A stretch of DNA of 64,000 bases from Clostridia bacterium (GTDB taxonomy: Bacteria; Bacillota; Clostridia; Christensenellales; Pumilibacteraceae). Below, piece by piece: positions 27,917-36,001 of this stretch (its first letter is position 1; each line of letters begins with the position of its first letter). The DNA lies in the NCBI GenBank assembly GCA_900767465.1, contig CAAGAW010000009.1, positions 124,001-188,000 on the forward strand, given 5' to 3'. Position numbers and translations under genes: made by a program. The notes under the pieces were generated by a model, which was not told where the DNA came from, searched no databases, and saw only the letters and a program-made list of their open reading frames with translations.

Positions 27917-29089
27917 TTGAAAAACGTCTTTCACTACGTAAAAAAATACGGTAAAAACGACTTCAACGAACTCGTTTTTTCAACGAGCGACGCTTTTACG
28001 TTGTCCGCGCTTGCGTACGCGCATTTCGAGCGGGTAGAATGCGATTTCGACGAAATCTCTACCGTTTCCGCATCGTGGAAGAAGTATTTAAAGTCGTTCC
28101 CGAACTACGCCGAAACAGAAGATCATATATCCGAAGACCTTTGGAAAGCCTGCGCCGAAAGCGTGCGTTTCGGAAACGTTAAAATCGGCTTTGTGCGGTC
28201 GATTAAAAAGGTCGAACGCGAAGTTCAGTTTGCCGCGGTAACCTTTATACTCGACTGCGGTCACGTCACCGTTCCCGTAAGCGGACAGGGTGCGACGACG
28301 GTTGCGTACAACGACGATCCTACGATAAATTTCGTAGCGTTCCGTGGAACGGACGAGTCGATAATCGGCTGGAAAGAGGATCTTAACATGACGTTCGCGG
28401 ACGAAATCCCGTCGCAGCACGAAGGTAAAATTTATATTCGCGACGTTGCGGCAAAAACAAAAGGCACGATAATGATCGGCGGACATTCCAAGGGAGGAAA
28501 CGTCTCGATTTACGCCGCGGCAAAAGCGGACGAGAGCGTGCAGAGCCGCATCTTAGCCGTTTACAACTTCGACGGACCGGGGTTTCATAAGGATTTCCTC
28601 GACTCGGTCGGCTATATGCGCGTAAAAGACAAATGTACAACGTTCGTGCCGGAAACGTCCTATTTCGGACTCGTGTTCGGAAGAAAAGAAAAATGTCTCG
28701 TCGTAAAAAGCCGCGCTATCGGGATCTTTCAGCACGATCAGAATAAATGGCTTATGAACGATCGCGGACTTATCGTAACCGACCGCATAACCGGGCAGAG
28801 CGAGGCAGCCCGCGAAACGATTTATACCTCGCTCGTAATGCTGTCCAAAACCGAACTGAAAAATTTTGCCGATACCGTTTATGAAATTTTAACCGCCGAC
28901 GGACACACGCTCACCCGCGACGTGGTAAACGCAAAGCAACTGCTCAGACATATCAAAACGTACCGCGCCCTCGACGAGGAAAAGAAAAACTTTCTCAGAA
29001 AAGTAATCCGCGTAGTCGTCGAAAACCGTAAAAACGTTCGTAAAAAACGTCGCTCGTCACATCTTTTCATCACCCGGGAAAGCAAGTGA
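27917..29089 (+). CDS. Mbeg1-like (DUF2974) alpha/beta hydrolase
   Basis: This 390-residue protein belongs to the DUF2974 group of lipase-like alpha/beta hydrolases. The nucleophile elbow is GGHSKGGNVSIYAAAKA, with the expected catalytic Ser, and VAFRGTDESIIGWKEDLNM before it is the typical oxyanion-side motif. No signal peptide is present and the substrate is unknown. The reading frame opens earlier, inside the preceding terminator and promoter, so the TTG at 27917 is taken as start: GACGGAG precedes it, and the N-terminus NVFHYVKKYG then matches the family start, where members usually begin with a short helix. The C-terminus is strongly basic (RKNVRKKRRS). Confidence 0.82.
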   Translation: MKNVFHYVKKYGKNDFNELVFSTSDAFTLSALAYAHFERVECDFDEISTVSASWKKYLKSFPNYAETEDHISEDLWKACAESVRFGNVKIGFVRSIKKVEREVQFAAVTFILDCGHVTVPVSGQGATTVAYNDDPTINFVAFRGTDESIIGWKEDLNMTFADEIPSQHEGKIYIRDVAAKTKGTIMIGGHSKGGNVSIYAAAKADESVQSRILAVYNFDGPGFHKDFLDSVGYMRVKDKCTTFVPETSYFGLVFGRKEKCLVVKSRAIGIFQHDQNKWLMNDRGLIVTDRITGQSEAARETIYTSLVMLSKTELKNFADTVYEILTADGHTLTRDVVNAKQLLRHIKTYRALDEEKKNFLRKVIRVVVENRKNVRKKRRSSHLFITRESK

Positions 29090-29101
29090 AAATCACTGTC
29101 T

Positions 29102-29141
29102 CGTCGCAAAAATGAGCATACGTATCGTTGTTTTTGCGACG
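29102..29141. repeat. Dispersed 40-bp inverted repeat, copy 3
   Basis: The arms CGTCGCAAAAA and TTTTTGCGACG pair perfectly over 11 bases with an 18-base loop containing TACGTAT. It lies just after the Mbeg1-like gene and matches the copies at 3302 and 9841. Confidence 0.68.
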
Positions 29142-29221
29142 GAATTTTATTTAAACGAGCCGTCTCGCGGGTGTTCGTTCGGCGTCGTTTGCAAAAAAAC
29201 GCCGTTCGTGCGTTAAAACGC

Positions 29222-29250
29222 TTAACAAATCGCGGCGATAGTGATATAAT
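29222..29250 (+). promoter_or_regulatory. Promoter of the ion-transporter gene
   Basis: TTAACA and TATAAT are separated by 17 bases, 34 bases before the ATG. Confidence 0.68.
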
Positions 29251-29284
29251 ACGCAACGTAAATCGAACCAAGGCGAAATCGTTT

Positions 29285-30586
29285 ATGTTATTTACGCTCG
29301 TCGTCGCGGGAATAACCGGACTCGGTGTATGCGCGTCCGTTATTTTCAAACCCGAAATCGCGATAGGAAAAATCAGAATCGGTACTTACTGGATCGTGTC
29401 GCTTGCAGGCGCGGTCGTTTTGCTTGCGTTCGGTGCGGTGTCGCCGGCGGACGTCGCGTGTAAGTTCACCGAAAACACCGCAGTTAATCCGCTTAAAATA
29501 TTGCTGCTGTTTTTTACGATGACTTTCCTTTCCGTGTTTCTCGACGAAATCGGAGTTTTCGAGTATCTTGCGGACAAAGTAGTCGAAAAATGCGGCGACA
29601 GTCAGATCGCTTTATTTATAAAGTTATACGTAACGGTGTCGATTCTTACGGTGTTTACGTCCAACGACGTGATAATACTTACTTTCACCCCGTTTATTTG
29701 CGCGTTCACTCGCCGTGCGGGAATAAACCCTCTCCCGTATCTTTTCGGCGAGTTCTTCGCGGCGAACACGTGGAGTATGTGTCTCGTTATCGGAAATCCG
29801 ACGAACGTGTATCTCGCGACTGGCGCGGGAATAACGTTTTGGGGATACCTCAAAGTCATGGCTTTACCCACGCTTGCCGCAGGCGTGGTTTCCGCCGCGG
29901 TTCTCATTTTGCTTTTCCGTATAAATCTCGCGGATAAAATGACCCCGATCCCGACCGAGAAACCGGTTCTCGACAAGTTCCTCACGATCGTAGGTACGGT
30001 TCATCTCGGACTTTGCATCGTTGCGCTTGCGGTAAGTTCGTACGTCGGCGCGGAAATGTGTTACGTTTCGGCAATTGCCGCGATCAGCCTTACCGCGTTT
30101 GCGCTCGTCTATCGCCTTGCGGTAAAAAGAGAGAAGGGCGTACTTGCAAAAACCGTAAAACGGTTGCCTTATGAACTTTTGCCGTTTTTGTTGTCGATGT
30201 TCGTTATCGTGCTAGCGCTCGGCAATTGCGGAGCAACCGAAAAGTTTGCGGAAATACTCGCGACGGTGTCTCCGGTATTTTCGGTCGGAATTTCCGGCTT
30301 CCTCGTTTCAAACGTGATTAACAATATTCCGATGAGCGTTCTGTACGGCTCGATTCTGTCTTTCCCGTCGCTTGCGGGGTGTTCCGGCTCGGTTTACGCC
30401 GCGATAGTCGGATCCAATATCGGAGCGTATTTCACGCCGGTGGGCGCGCTTGCCGGCATAATGTGGCTGTCGATCCTGAAAAAAGAAAACGTAAAAGTGT
30501 CGTTTGGTAAGTTTTGCCTTTACGGCGCTTTATGTTCCGTTCCTACGCTTCTTGCCGCACTCGGCGTACTGTTCTTAACGGTCTGA
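29285..30586 (+). CDS. ArsB/SLC13-like ion transporter
   Basis: This 433-residue membrane protein has about eleven helices. Two matching hairpin-type motifs, TVFTSNDVIILTFTP with NPTNVYLA in the first half and SNVINNIPMSVLYG with GSNIGAYFTPVGALAG in the second, are typical of the ion-transporter superfamily that includes ArsB, NhaD and SLC13 carriers. The exact substrate (arsenite, sodium/proton, or a divalent anion) is not readable. The frame is open upstream, but the promoter lies within that stretch, so the ATG at 29285 is used; its ribosome site is weak (AAGG). No ArsR-type regulator is adjacent, which weakens an arsenic role. Confidence 0.78.
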   Translation: MLFTLVVAGITGLGVCASVIFKPEIAIGKIRIGTYWIVSLAGAVVLLAFGAVSPADVACKFTENTAVNPLKILLLFFTMTFLSVFLDEIGVFEYLADKVVEKCGDSQIALFIKLYVTVSILTVFTSNDVIILTFTPFICAFTRRAGINPLPYLFGEFFAANTWSMCLVIGNPTNVYLATGAGITFWGYLKVMALPTLAAGVVSAAVLILLFRINLADKMTPIPTEKPVLDKFLTIVGTVHLGLCIVALAVSSYVGAEMCYVSAIAAISLTAFALVYRLAVKREKGVLAKTVKRLPYELLPFLLSMFVIVLALGNCGATEKFAEILATVSPVFSVGISGFLVSNVINNIPMSVLYGSILSFPSLAGCSGSVYAAIVGSNIGAYFTPVGALAGIMWLSILKKENVKVSFGKFCLYGALCSVPTLLAALGVLFLTV

Positions 30587-30658
30587 ACGTCGGAGCGAAC
30601 TATTATATAAAACCCGTTGCGCGAATATAAATAAATTTCACCCGCCTAACGCAAAACG

Positions 30659-30696
30659 ACCGACCCGAAAAGTAAAATTTTCACGGTCGGTTTTTG
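30659..30696 (+). terminator. Terminator after the ion transporter
   Basis: The stem ACCGACC / GGTCGGT carries an inner AT-rich helix (GAAAA / TTTTC) and is followed by five T residues. Confidence 0.82.
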
Positions 30697-31092
30697 TTTG
30701 CAGCAACCGTCACGCTCGTCGCGACAACGACGGCAAACCCGAAAAATTCATCTTAAATCAACCCAAAAAAACGCACGAAAACCTCCGATTTCGCATAAAT
30801 ATGCTTCTGCGCCGAAGTAAACGTACCGCCCGATCGATATACAAAATCCGACAAAATTTTCGGAAATTGTGTATAATATGTGAAAACTACTTGACAAAAA
30901 TGCGGAGTAGTATAATTTATAGTGTTTACAGATTTTGTAGCGTTTGCTGTTTTGCAATGCTCGGAATGTACTATACTTTTTAAATGGGGAAAGGAAAGTC
31001 GGGCGGGAGAACGAGCCGCCGTCGATAACCTCGGTAAACCCGAAAATATTTAAAAAAAATTTCAATTTGTCCAAAAATTTGCACGATATTTA
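30697..31092. other. Gene-free AT-rich region upstream of the SipW locus
   Basis: No convincing gene lies here. TTGACA at 30891 with TATAAT at 30911 resembles a promoter, but the spacing is only 14 bases. An inverted repeat TCCGA-TCGGA (30847-30864) and a GC-rich segment with hairpin GGCGG-loop-CCGCC (around 31001-31019) follow. The short frames on either strand lack ribosome sites and normal codon use. The region may contain upstream control sites for the strong promoter at 31093. Confidence 0.5.
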
Positions 31093-31121
31093 TTGACAAA
31101 CGCTTACGAAAGTGATAAAAT
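31093..31121 (+). promoter_or_regulatory. Strong promoter of the SipW-dependent locus
   Basis: Consensus TTGACA and TAAAAT are separated by 17 bases. The expected RNA start near 31128 gives a 130-nucleotide untranslated leader. Confidence 0.8.
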
Positions 31122-31127
31122 GTTGCG

Positions 31128-31257
31128 GGCACGCATATATCGCGCGCGCATAAGGACGGCGAGTCCCGAACGCCGGTGCGGAAAGCCCGAAGAAGGAGGC
31201 GGAAGTAACGTTAATCCGGCTATATGCCGCGGACGGAACCGTTAGGAGGCGGTGTGA
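31128..31257 (+). ncRNA. Structured 5' leader, candidate cis-regulatory RNA
   Basis: The 130-nucleotide GC-rich leader between promoter and start codon sits in AT-rich surroundings. Possible helices are CGGCG/CGCCG, GGC/GCC around UAUAU, and TAACG (31206-31210) with CGTTA (31240-31244), the last touching the ribosome site AGGAGG. GCATATA near the 5' end could instead pair with TATATGC near 31221, which would give a switch. The octamer GGAGGCGG occurs twice (31195 and 31245). It does not match the riboswitch classes I could recall, including c-di-GMP types I and II, but no covariance search was possible. Confidence 0.4.
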
Positions 31258-31731
31258 ATGAAAAACAAATTCGTTATCATGCTGATATGCTCGACGTTAT
31301 TGCTTGCCGGTGTAGGCGGTACGATAGCGTATGAGGTATCAAAAAACAGTTCGGACGAGATTCAGGTGGAAGTCGAAAGCGATCGGGTTACCGAACGCGT
31401 GGTAAGCGTAACCGACCTGAGTCTTTATCAGGGAAAAGAAAAAACTTACACGTTAAAGTTCAACGCAAAGTCGGTAGACGAGATCGACGTTTCGCTCGGG
31501 TTTGAGGAAACCGAAACGGGCGAACTCAAAAATTACGTAATCGTAACGGTGTCGTCCGGGGATAAAACCGAAACGATCGGACTTAACGAGTTGCTCGGCG
31601 GTAAAACGCTTACGTTCAGCGGAAAGATCGAAAAAATAACGATCACGTACAGAATGGACGAAAACGTCGGCAACGAAGCGCAGGGAGCCGCGACGAAATT
31701 CGATATTCGTATCAAGGCTTCCGCCGAGTAA
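31258..31731 (+). CDS. Small secreted or membrane-anchored protein, first gene of the SipW locus
   Basis: This 157-residue protein starts with a hydrophobic signal-like segment (residues about 5-25, LICSTLLLAGVGGTIAY). It continues as a short beta-rich domain with alternating hydrophobic residues and many Glu and Thr. The N-terminal GTIAYEVSKN resembles, but does not fully match, the SipW-type signal peptides of the later genes. No known domain was recognised. AGGAGG lies 8 bases before the ATG. It begins 16 bases before the signal peptidase gene, so co-expression is near certain; it may be a small substrate or partner of that enzyme. Confidence 0.65.
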   Translation: MKNKFVIMLICSTLLLAGVGGTIAYEVSKNSSDEIQVEVESDRVTERVVSVTDLSLYQGKEKTYTLKFNAKSVDEIDVSLGFEETETGELKNYVIVTVSSGDKTETIGLNELLGGKTLTFSGKIEKITITYRMDENVGNEAQGAATKFDIRIKASAE

Positions 31732-31746
31732 AAAACGGACGGCACG

Positions 31747-32517
31747 ATGGGAAAAGGAGATACGACAAAAAAAGTTTTCGGGATAATCGGAAACGTCATA
31801 ATCTGGATTATTGCGATCTTTGCGATCTTTGCGGTTTTCGTAACGCTTCTGTCCAAAAAGGACGGCGAAGGCGCGGCGACGATATTCGGCTACCAACTTC
31901 GGTTCGTCGAAACCGGTTCGATGGAAAAGAGCGAATATACGGACGTGAGCGGCTACAAAATCAAAAGCATACCGACCCGCTCGTGCGTGTTCGTTCAGGT
32001 CGCGCCCAAGGACGCGGCGAAGAAAGCAGAGTGGTACGCGGATCTTAAAGTCGGAGACGTGCTTACGTTTAAGTACGCGTACGGCACGCAGGTCGTGATC
32101 ACCCACCGTATCGTCGGAATCGAACCGCAGGAAAGCGGCGGCTACAAAATCTCGCTGCAGGGCGACAACAAGTCGAGTCCGGACGCGGCGGGAACGCAGG
32201 TTATCTACACCGCCGACACGACGAGTTATAACTACGTAATCGGTAAAGTTACCGGTCAAAGTTATCTTCTCGGACTTGCAGTGTACGCGCTTAAAACTCC
32301 CGTCGGAATCGTACTTATCGTAATCGTACCGTGCCTTATCATTATTGCCATTCGCGTGATTCAGATTATCGGAGTCCTCGGCGCGGACAAAGAAGAAAAG
32401 CGCAAAGCCGAACAAGAGAGTCAGAAAAACGAGATCGAAGAGTTGAAACGTCAACTCGAACAACTGAAAGCAACTAACGCCGAATCGGCAAAACCGGACG
32501 GCGACGGTAAAAATTGA
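31747..32517 (+). CDS. sipW: SipW-like signal peptidase I
   Basis: This 256-residue membrane protease belongs to the ER/archaeal type of signal peptidase I, exemplified by Bacillus SipW, which matures TasA. A first membrane helix (about residues 12-35) is followed by ETGSMEKSEY with the nucleophile Ser58. The general base is His120 in VVITHRIVG, in place of the Lys of ordinary bacterial enzymes, and GDNKSSPD follows near residue 140. A second membrane helix lies near residues 195-218. The C-terminal 40 residues are a charged coiled coil (EIEELKRQLEQLKATN), longer than in SipW. It probably processes the three proteins with SipW-type signals encoded at 33708-37642. The ribosome site is weak. 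Confidence 0.88.
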   Translation: MGKGDTTKKVFGIIGNVIIWIIAIFAIFAVFVTLLSKKDGEGAATIFGYQLRFVETGSMEKSEYTDVSGYKIKSIPTRSCVFVQVAPKDAAKKAEWYADLKVGDVLTFKYAYGTQVVITHRIVGIEPQESGGYKISLQGDNKSSPDAAGTQVIYTADTTSYNYVIGKVTGQSYLLGLAVYALKTPVGIVLIVIVPCLIIIAIRVIQIIGVLGADKEEKRKAEQESQKNEIEELKRQLEQLKATNAESAKPDGDGKN

Positions 32518-32533
32518 AAGAGAGGTAAGAAAA

Positions 32534-33256
32534 ATGCAAGTAGTTTTGATTGTGTTCATGGCAGTGGTTATGTGCGTAACCATCGTTACGCTCGCTATGA
32601 TGGTAAGCGATATGGTAAAGGATCGTAAGGGAGGAAAAGCCGTTCCCGCCGCGCCTGTCGCTCAGCCCGAACCCGAGCAACCCGCGCCCGTAAAAGCCGA
32701 GCCGGTACAGGTTGTCGTTCGCTCCGAAGAAACCGAGGAGGAGACCGAAGGGGAAGAACCCGAAATGATGGAAATCGATCCCGAAGTGGCGGCAACGCTT
32801 TCGGACGGCAACGCGGTCGTTTTCGCCGCCGCAAAACACGAAACGCTCGACGACAAGTACGCCGAACTTACGCCCGAACTCAAAAAGTATTATGACGAAA
32901 TCGTCGTGTACGCGGCGTCGGTCGAGAAGAGCAAGCGTATCAAAAACGCGCGTTACGAGGAATACAAAGTCGGCTCGAACCGTATCGTGCGCCTTACCAT
33001 CAAGCGCGGCGTAATCGTGTGTGAATATCTTATCACAAACCCTCTGTTCAGAAATTACGCCAAGGACAACAAGGTTTCCGTCAAGCAGTCGCCCACCGTA
33101 CTTAAAGTCGTCGACGCGGCAACCCTTCAGGCGGCAAAAGACAGCATCGACCTTGCTGTAAACGGAATCGCGGAAGACAAGCAACTTAAAAAAGAAATGC
33201 AGAAGGCAAAACGCCGCGAGCGCAAAGAGCAGGAAGCGGCAGAAGCCAACGCCTGA
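32534..33256 (+). CDS. Unknown membrane-anchored protein with basic C-terminal helix
   Basis: This 240-residue protein has one N-terminal membrane helix (about residues 2-27). A linker rich in Pro, Ala and Glu follows (about 35-85), then a compact domain with LTPELKKYYDEIVVYAAS and a beta segment (VRLTIKRGVIVCEYLI). The C-terminal helix is strongly basic (KKEMQKAKRRERKEQEAA). No family was recognised. AGAGGTAAG precedes the ATG, 16 bases after the peptidase gene. The membrane helix lacks a cleavage-like site, so the bulk may stay in the cytoplasm, perhaps as a scaffold for the peptidase or the matrix secretion site. That is inference from gene order only. Confidence 0.6.
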   Translation: MQVVLIVFMAVVMCVTIVTLAMMVSDMVKDRKGGKAVPAAPVAQPEPEQPAPVKAEPVQVVVRSEETEEETEGEEPEMMEIDPEVAATLSDGNAVVFAAAKHETLDDKYAELTPELKKYYDEIVVYAASVEKSKRIKNARYEEYKVGSNRIVRLTIKRGVIVCEYLITNPLFRNYAKDNKVSVKQSPTVLKVVDAATLQAAKDSIDLAVNGIAEDKQLKKEMQKAKRRERKEQEAAEANA

Positions 33257-33271
33257 CCCTACGACTTGACC

Positions 33272-33290
33272 CCTTATATGTTATATAAGG
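33272..33290. repeat. Perfect AT-rich inverted repeat after the unknown membrane protein gene
   Basis: CCTTATAT, three bases, ATATAAGG. It begins 15 bases after the stop codon and has no T tract, so its role (RNA end protection or operator) is open. Confidence 0.5.
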
Positions 33291-33428
33291 AATAAGGTCG
33301 CCCTCAACAAAAATCGTCAAACCTTTAAGTTGCGTCATCTCCGTCGCAGCGACGGGATCTCGCGGGAGCGAAACGCAACCGACGTACACGTACACAAAAA
33401 ACACCCGCGCCGGCTCTGTGTCGTACCC

Positions 33429-33558
33429 GCCGCTGTCATTGCGAGGAGCGAAGCGACGTGGCAATCTCCCGGAAGGGAAACGTCGGCAACTTACTCGCGG
33501 TGCCGCACCGCCGTCCCCGATGTCATTTCGAGCGTTAGTCGGGAAATTCCCCGCGTAA
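33429..33558. repeat. Dispersed intergenic repeat element, copy B
   Basis: This element starts CCGCCGCTGTCATTGCGAGG, continues with GCAATCTCCCGGAAGGGAA, and ends with GATGTCATTTCGAGCG and GGGAAATTCCCCGCG. The same phrases in the same order occur in copy A at 14262-14513, with a shorter middle here. The rest of this 451-bp gene-free gap holds the short inverted repeat at 33272 and a small GC hairpin (CCCGC/GCGGG near 33645-33660). Confidence 0.72.
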
Positions 33559-33707
33559 GAAACGGCACGGATACGTATTCGCGCCGGCCAATCCCCCAAA
33601 AAACGGCGGTTCACCGCCAAAATCAACTCAGTACACGTTTTTACCCGCAATAAAAGCGGGCGTGTAAATACACAAACAGTAAAAAACCTAAAAGGAGGTA
33701 AAGAAAA

Positions 33708-34367
33708 GTGGCAAGTAAAAGATTAAAAACCTTGCTCGTGTGCGCGCTTTCTATTATGCTTTGCGTGACAGCGGTCGCAGTCGGTACATACGCTCTGTTT
33801 TCGGACAACGTAACCGTCAAGAACCACCTTCAGGCAGGTACGCTCAAAGCAACGCTCACCCGTACCTTACTCAAAAAGTCCGAGATCGGCACCGACGGAT
33901 ATCTTCATCCTAGTGAAGATGGCAACGCTAAGGACTTTACGAACTCGACGACCGACGATGACAACATCTTCGATCTCTCCGACGGAGCGATTCTGGTACC
34001 GGGCAGCACGTACGAAGCAACGATGAAGATCGAGAACAAAGGTACGGTAGCGTTCGACTACAATGTAACCGTCGTTCTCACCACACCGCAAGGCGCCGAA
34101 TCCGAAGCGTTCGCTAACCAACTCAAGTTCACTACCGGTAAGGTAGGTGAAACGGGAACGTCTACTACGTTAGCCGCAGCCGGAAGCAATCCGATTTTCA
34201 GCGGATTCCTTAAAGGCGGCGACGCGTCCGCAGAGTCGTTCTTCATTAAGATCGAGTTCGTTAACGAAAACGGCACGGTTAACAACGCGGCTCAGGCAGG
34301 CGACGTTAAATTCGACCTTGTAGTAACCGCGACTCAGCAGACCACCGCTCCTACGGCGGGCAACTGA
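33708..34367 (+). CDS. TasA/camelysin-like protein with SipW-type signal peptide
   Basis: This 219-residue protein has the SipW-dependent signal peptide pattern: basic start, ALSIMLCVTAVAVGTYALF, then a mature start SDNVTVKNHLQAGTLKATL, as in TasA and camelysin (CalY). The mature part is a beta-sandwich, with SDGAILVPGSTYEATMKIEN near the middle, the region where TasA proteins carry their conserved strand. The GTG start is supported by a near-perfect AAAGGAGGT eight bases upstream. By analogy it would be cleaved by the SipW-like peptidase of this locus and assemble into extracellular fibres. Fibre formation is not shown by sequence. Confidence 0.82.
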   Translation: MASKRLKTLLVCALSIMLCVTAVAVGTYALFSDNVTVKNHLQAGTLKATLTRTLLKKSEIGTDGYLHPSEDGNAKDFTNSTTDDDNIFDLSDGAILVPGSTYEATMKIENKGTVAFDYNVTVVLTTPQGAESEAFANQLKFTTGKVGETGTSTTLAAAGSNPIFSGFLKGGDASAESFFIKIEFVNENGTVNNAAQAGDVKFDLVVTATQQTTAPTAGN

Positions 34368-34403
34368 TCGGCAAACAACCAGGCAAATGGTTAAGGAGTA
34401 ATT

Positions 34404-35972
34404 ATGAAAAATAGAAAAAGCATTATTGCGGGAGCCATTCTTTCGATTATGCTTTGCGTTAGCATCGTAGCGGGCGCGACGTTCGCATTGTTTGAGACCA
34501 AAGACGAAATAAACGTCTCGGTCGGCAGTGCAAACGTAAAGATCACCGCCACGATCGGCGATCTCGAAACGTATTCGTACGACGCTACCGAAAACACCCA
34601 GATTAAAACCGCGGCAAACGGAACTTTCACGGCAGGCGGAACGGCAACCGTCGGCGCGAACGGATCGCTCGTTCTCGACAGAATCGCCGCGGGCGATAAG
34701 GTTACTTTCAACCTCAACGTCAAGAATGAAAGCAATATCAAAACCAAATGGCGTACGGTAGTTAAATGCCTTAACGGTCGCGAACTTTACGACGGACTTG
34801 CAATCACGCTTGGCGGCGAAACAAAAACCGTCACCGCATACGAGGATCTCGATATCGCACCCGAGGGCGGCGAAACAAAAACCGTTGCAGTGTCGATCGA
34901 ACTTCCCTACGAAGCGGGTAATGAGTTCCTTAACAAAAATTGCGAACTCGTCGTCCGTGCCGAAGCGGTACAGGCAAACGCGGCAATCACCGAAGTTACC
35001 GAAGCGACCGAAGTTAAAAATTCGCTTGCAAACGGCAGAACGACCCTTCTTTCGTCCGATATCGAATTATCTGAGGCTGTCACCGTAGCGGGCGGAAACG
35101 CAACGCTCGATCTTAATGGTAATACTCTTACTGCGAAGAAAGACATCGTCGTAAACGGTGGAGGAACGCTCGAAATTACCAACGGAAAAGTTCTTTGCAA
35201 CAAAGTGGACGGCAAGAGAAGTCACGTTGCGGCAATCGGCGGGGGTACAACAATCACCCTTGATAACGCCGTTATTGAAGGTGAAGACGACGGCTTGTTC
35301 ATTCAGAACGACGGCAACAGCGTCGGACCGACCCTTAACGTAAAAAATTCGTCTATTACTGCAAAAACGTATTGCATAAGTACGAACGCGGCAACGAGCG
35401 ATCATTACAACGTTGTCATCAACGTTGAAAACTCCATACTCGTCGGTAATTCGGTAATTATGGCTAATATCCCATCTGTCGTGAACATCAAAAACTGCAC
35501 GGTACTCGGTGGATATCATGGCGTTATCGTTCGTAGCGGAACCGTTAATATCGAAGATACGACGATTTTCTCGGCGAGCGACGCGTCCGTAACAGATTAT
35601 TTTGAGACTCGTAACTGGGGTTCGGGTAATATGGTAGAACTTGCTTCGCTTACCGTAGGTAACCGCAACGGCGGTTATGTAGGCAATGCCGAATGCAACC
35701 TTAAAAACGTTACGATTCTTCGTAACGGCGCGGTTGACGGCTCGAAAGCAGTGTTTATTACCGGCGGAAACGTGTTCAACGAAAAGCAATACGGCGCAAG
35801 TCTTACGTTTGACGAAAACTGTAAGATCGGCGTTGCAACGTTAGAGGACGGCGCGCTTAACGTTTCGTCGATTAAGGCGCTTGAATACAACGATAACGTC
35901 AAAGACGTTATCGTCGATAGTAAAGCACCCGACAGAACGAAGATTTCGATCAACGGCACTGCGCTCAACTGA
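34404..35972 (+). CDS. SipW-type signal peptide fused to TasA-like and beta-helix regions
   Basis: This 522-residue protein begins with AGAILSIMLCVSIVAGATFALF, nearly the same signal as the neighbours. A TasA-like beta domain follows (about residues 30-190). From about residue 195 a right-handed beta-helix pattern takes over, with short repeats of the form N-x-T-(L/I)-x-(I/V)-x-N-(G/C) (LDLNGNTLTAKKDIVVNG, LEITNGKV, VNIKNCTVLGGYHG, LNVKNSSITAK). Such helices occur in adhesins and polysaccharide lyases; no catalytic residues were recognised. AAGGAG precedes the ATG. It is probably a matrix or adhesion protein exported with the TasA-like partner. Confidence 0.75.
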   Translation: MKNRKSIIAGAILSIMLCVSIVAGATFALFETKDEINVSVGSANVKITATIGDLETYSYDATENTQIKTAANGTFTAGGTATVGANGSLVLDRIAAGDKVTFNLNVKNESNIKTKWRTVVKCLNGRELYDGLAITLGGETKTVTAYEDLDIAPEGGETKTVAVSIELPYEAGNEFLNKNCELVVRAEAVQANAAITEVTEATEVKNSLANGRTTLLSSDIELSEAVTVAGGNATLDLNGNTLTAKKDIVVNGGGTLEITNGKVLCNKVDGKRSHVAAIGGGTTITLDNAVIEGEDDGLFIQNDGNSVGPTLNVKNSSITAKTYCISTNAATSDHYNVVINVENSILVGNSVIMANIPSVVNIKNCTVLGGYHGVIVRSGTVNIEDTTIFSASDASVTDYFETRNWGSGNMVELASLTVGNRNGGYVGNAECNLKNVTILRNGAVDGSKAVFITGGNVFNEKQYGASLTFDENCKIGVATLEDGALNVSSIKALEYNDNVKDVIVDSKAPDRTKISINGTALN

Positions 35973-36001
35973 TTATTGAATTGTATATTACAGGAGTAAT
36001 T

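Noticed and set aside
28086..28486. Minus-strand frame of about 130 codons within the Mbeg1-like gene
   Set aside because: It is a shadow of the hydrolase gene with no motif or start signal.
30891..30916. TTGACA and TATAAT pair as a promoter
   Set aside because: The spacing is only 14 bases, too short for normal use. It is mentioned under the gap but not called.
30748..31074. 108-codon minus-strand frame in the gap before the SipW locus
   Set aside because: It begins with TTG without a ribosome site, is rich in Phe, Tyr, Lys and Ser as expected from AT-rich noncoding DNA, and overlaps promoter-like sequence of the opposite strand.
31128..31257. c-di-GMP riboswitch (type I or II) in the leader
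   Set aside because: The GCGGAAAGC text resembles part of type I, but the other conserved segments are missing, so no class is assigned.
33330..33653. 107-codon plus-strand and 154-codon minus-strand frames
   Set aside because: Both lie across the dispersed repeat element and show no ribosome site or protein-like composition.
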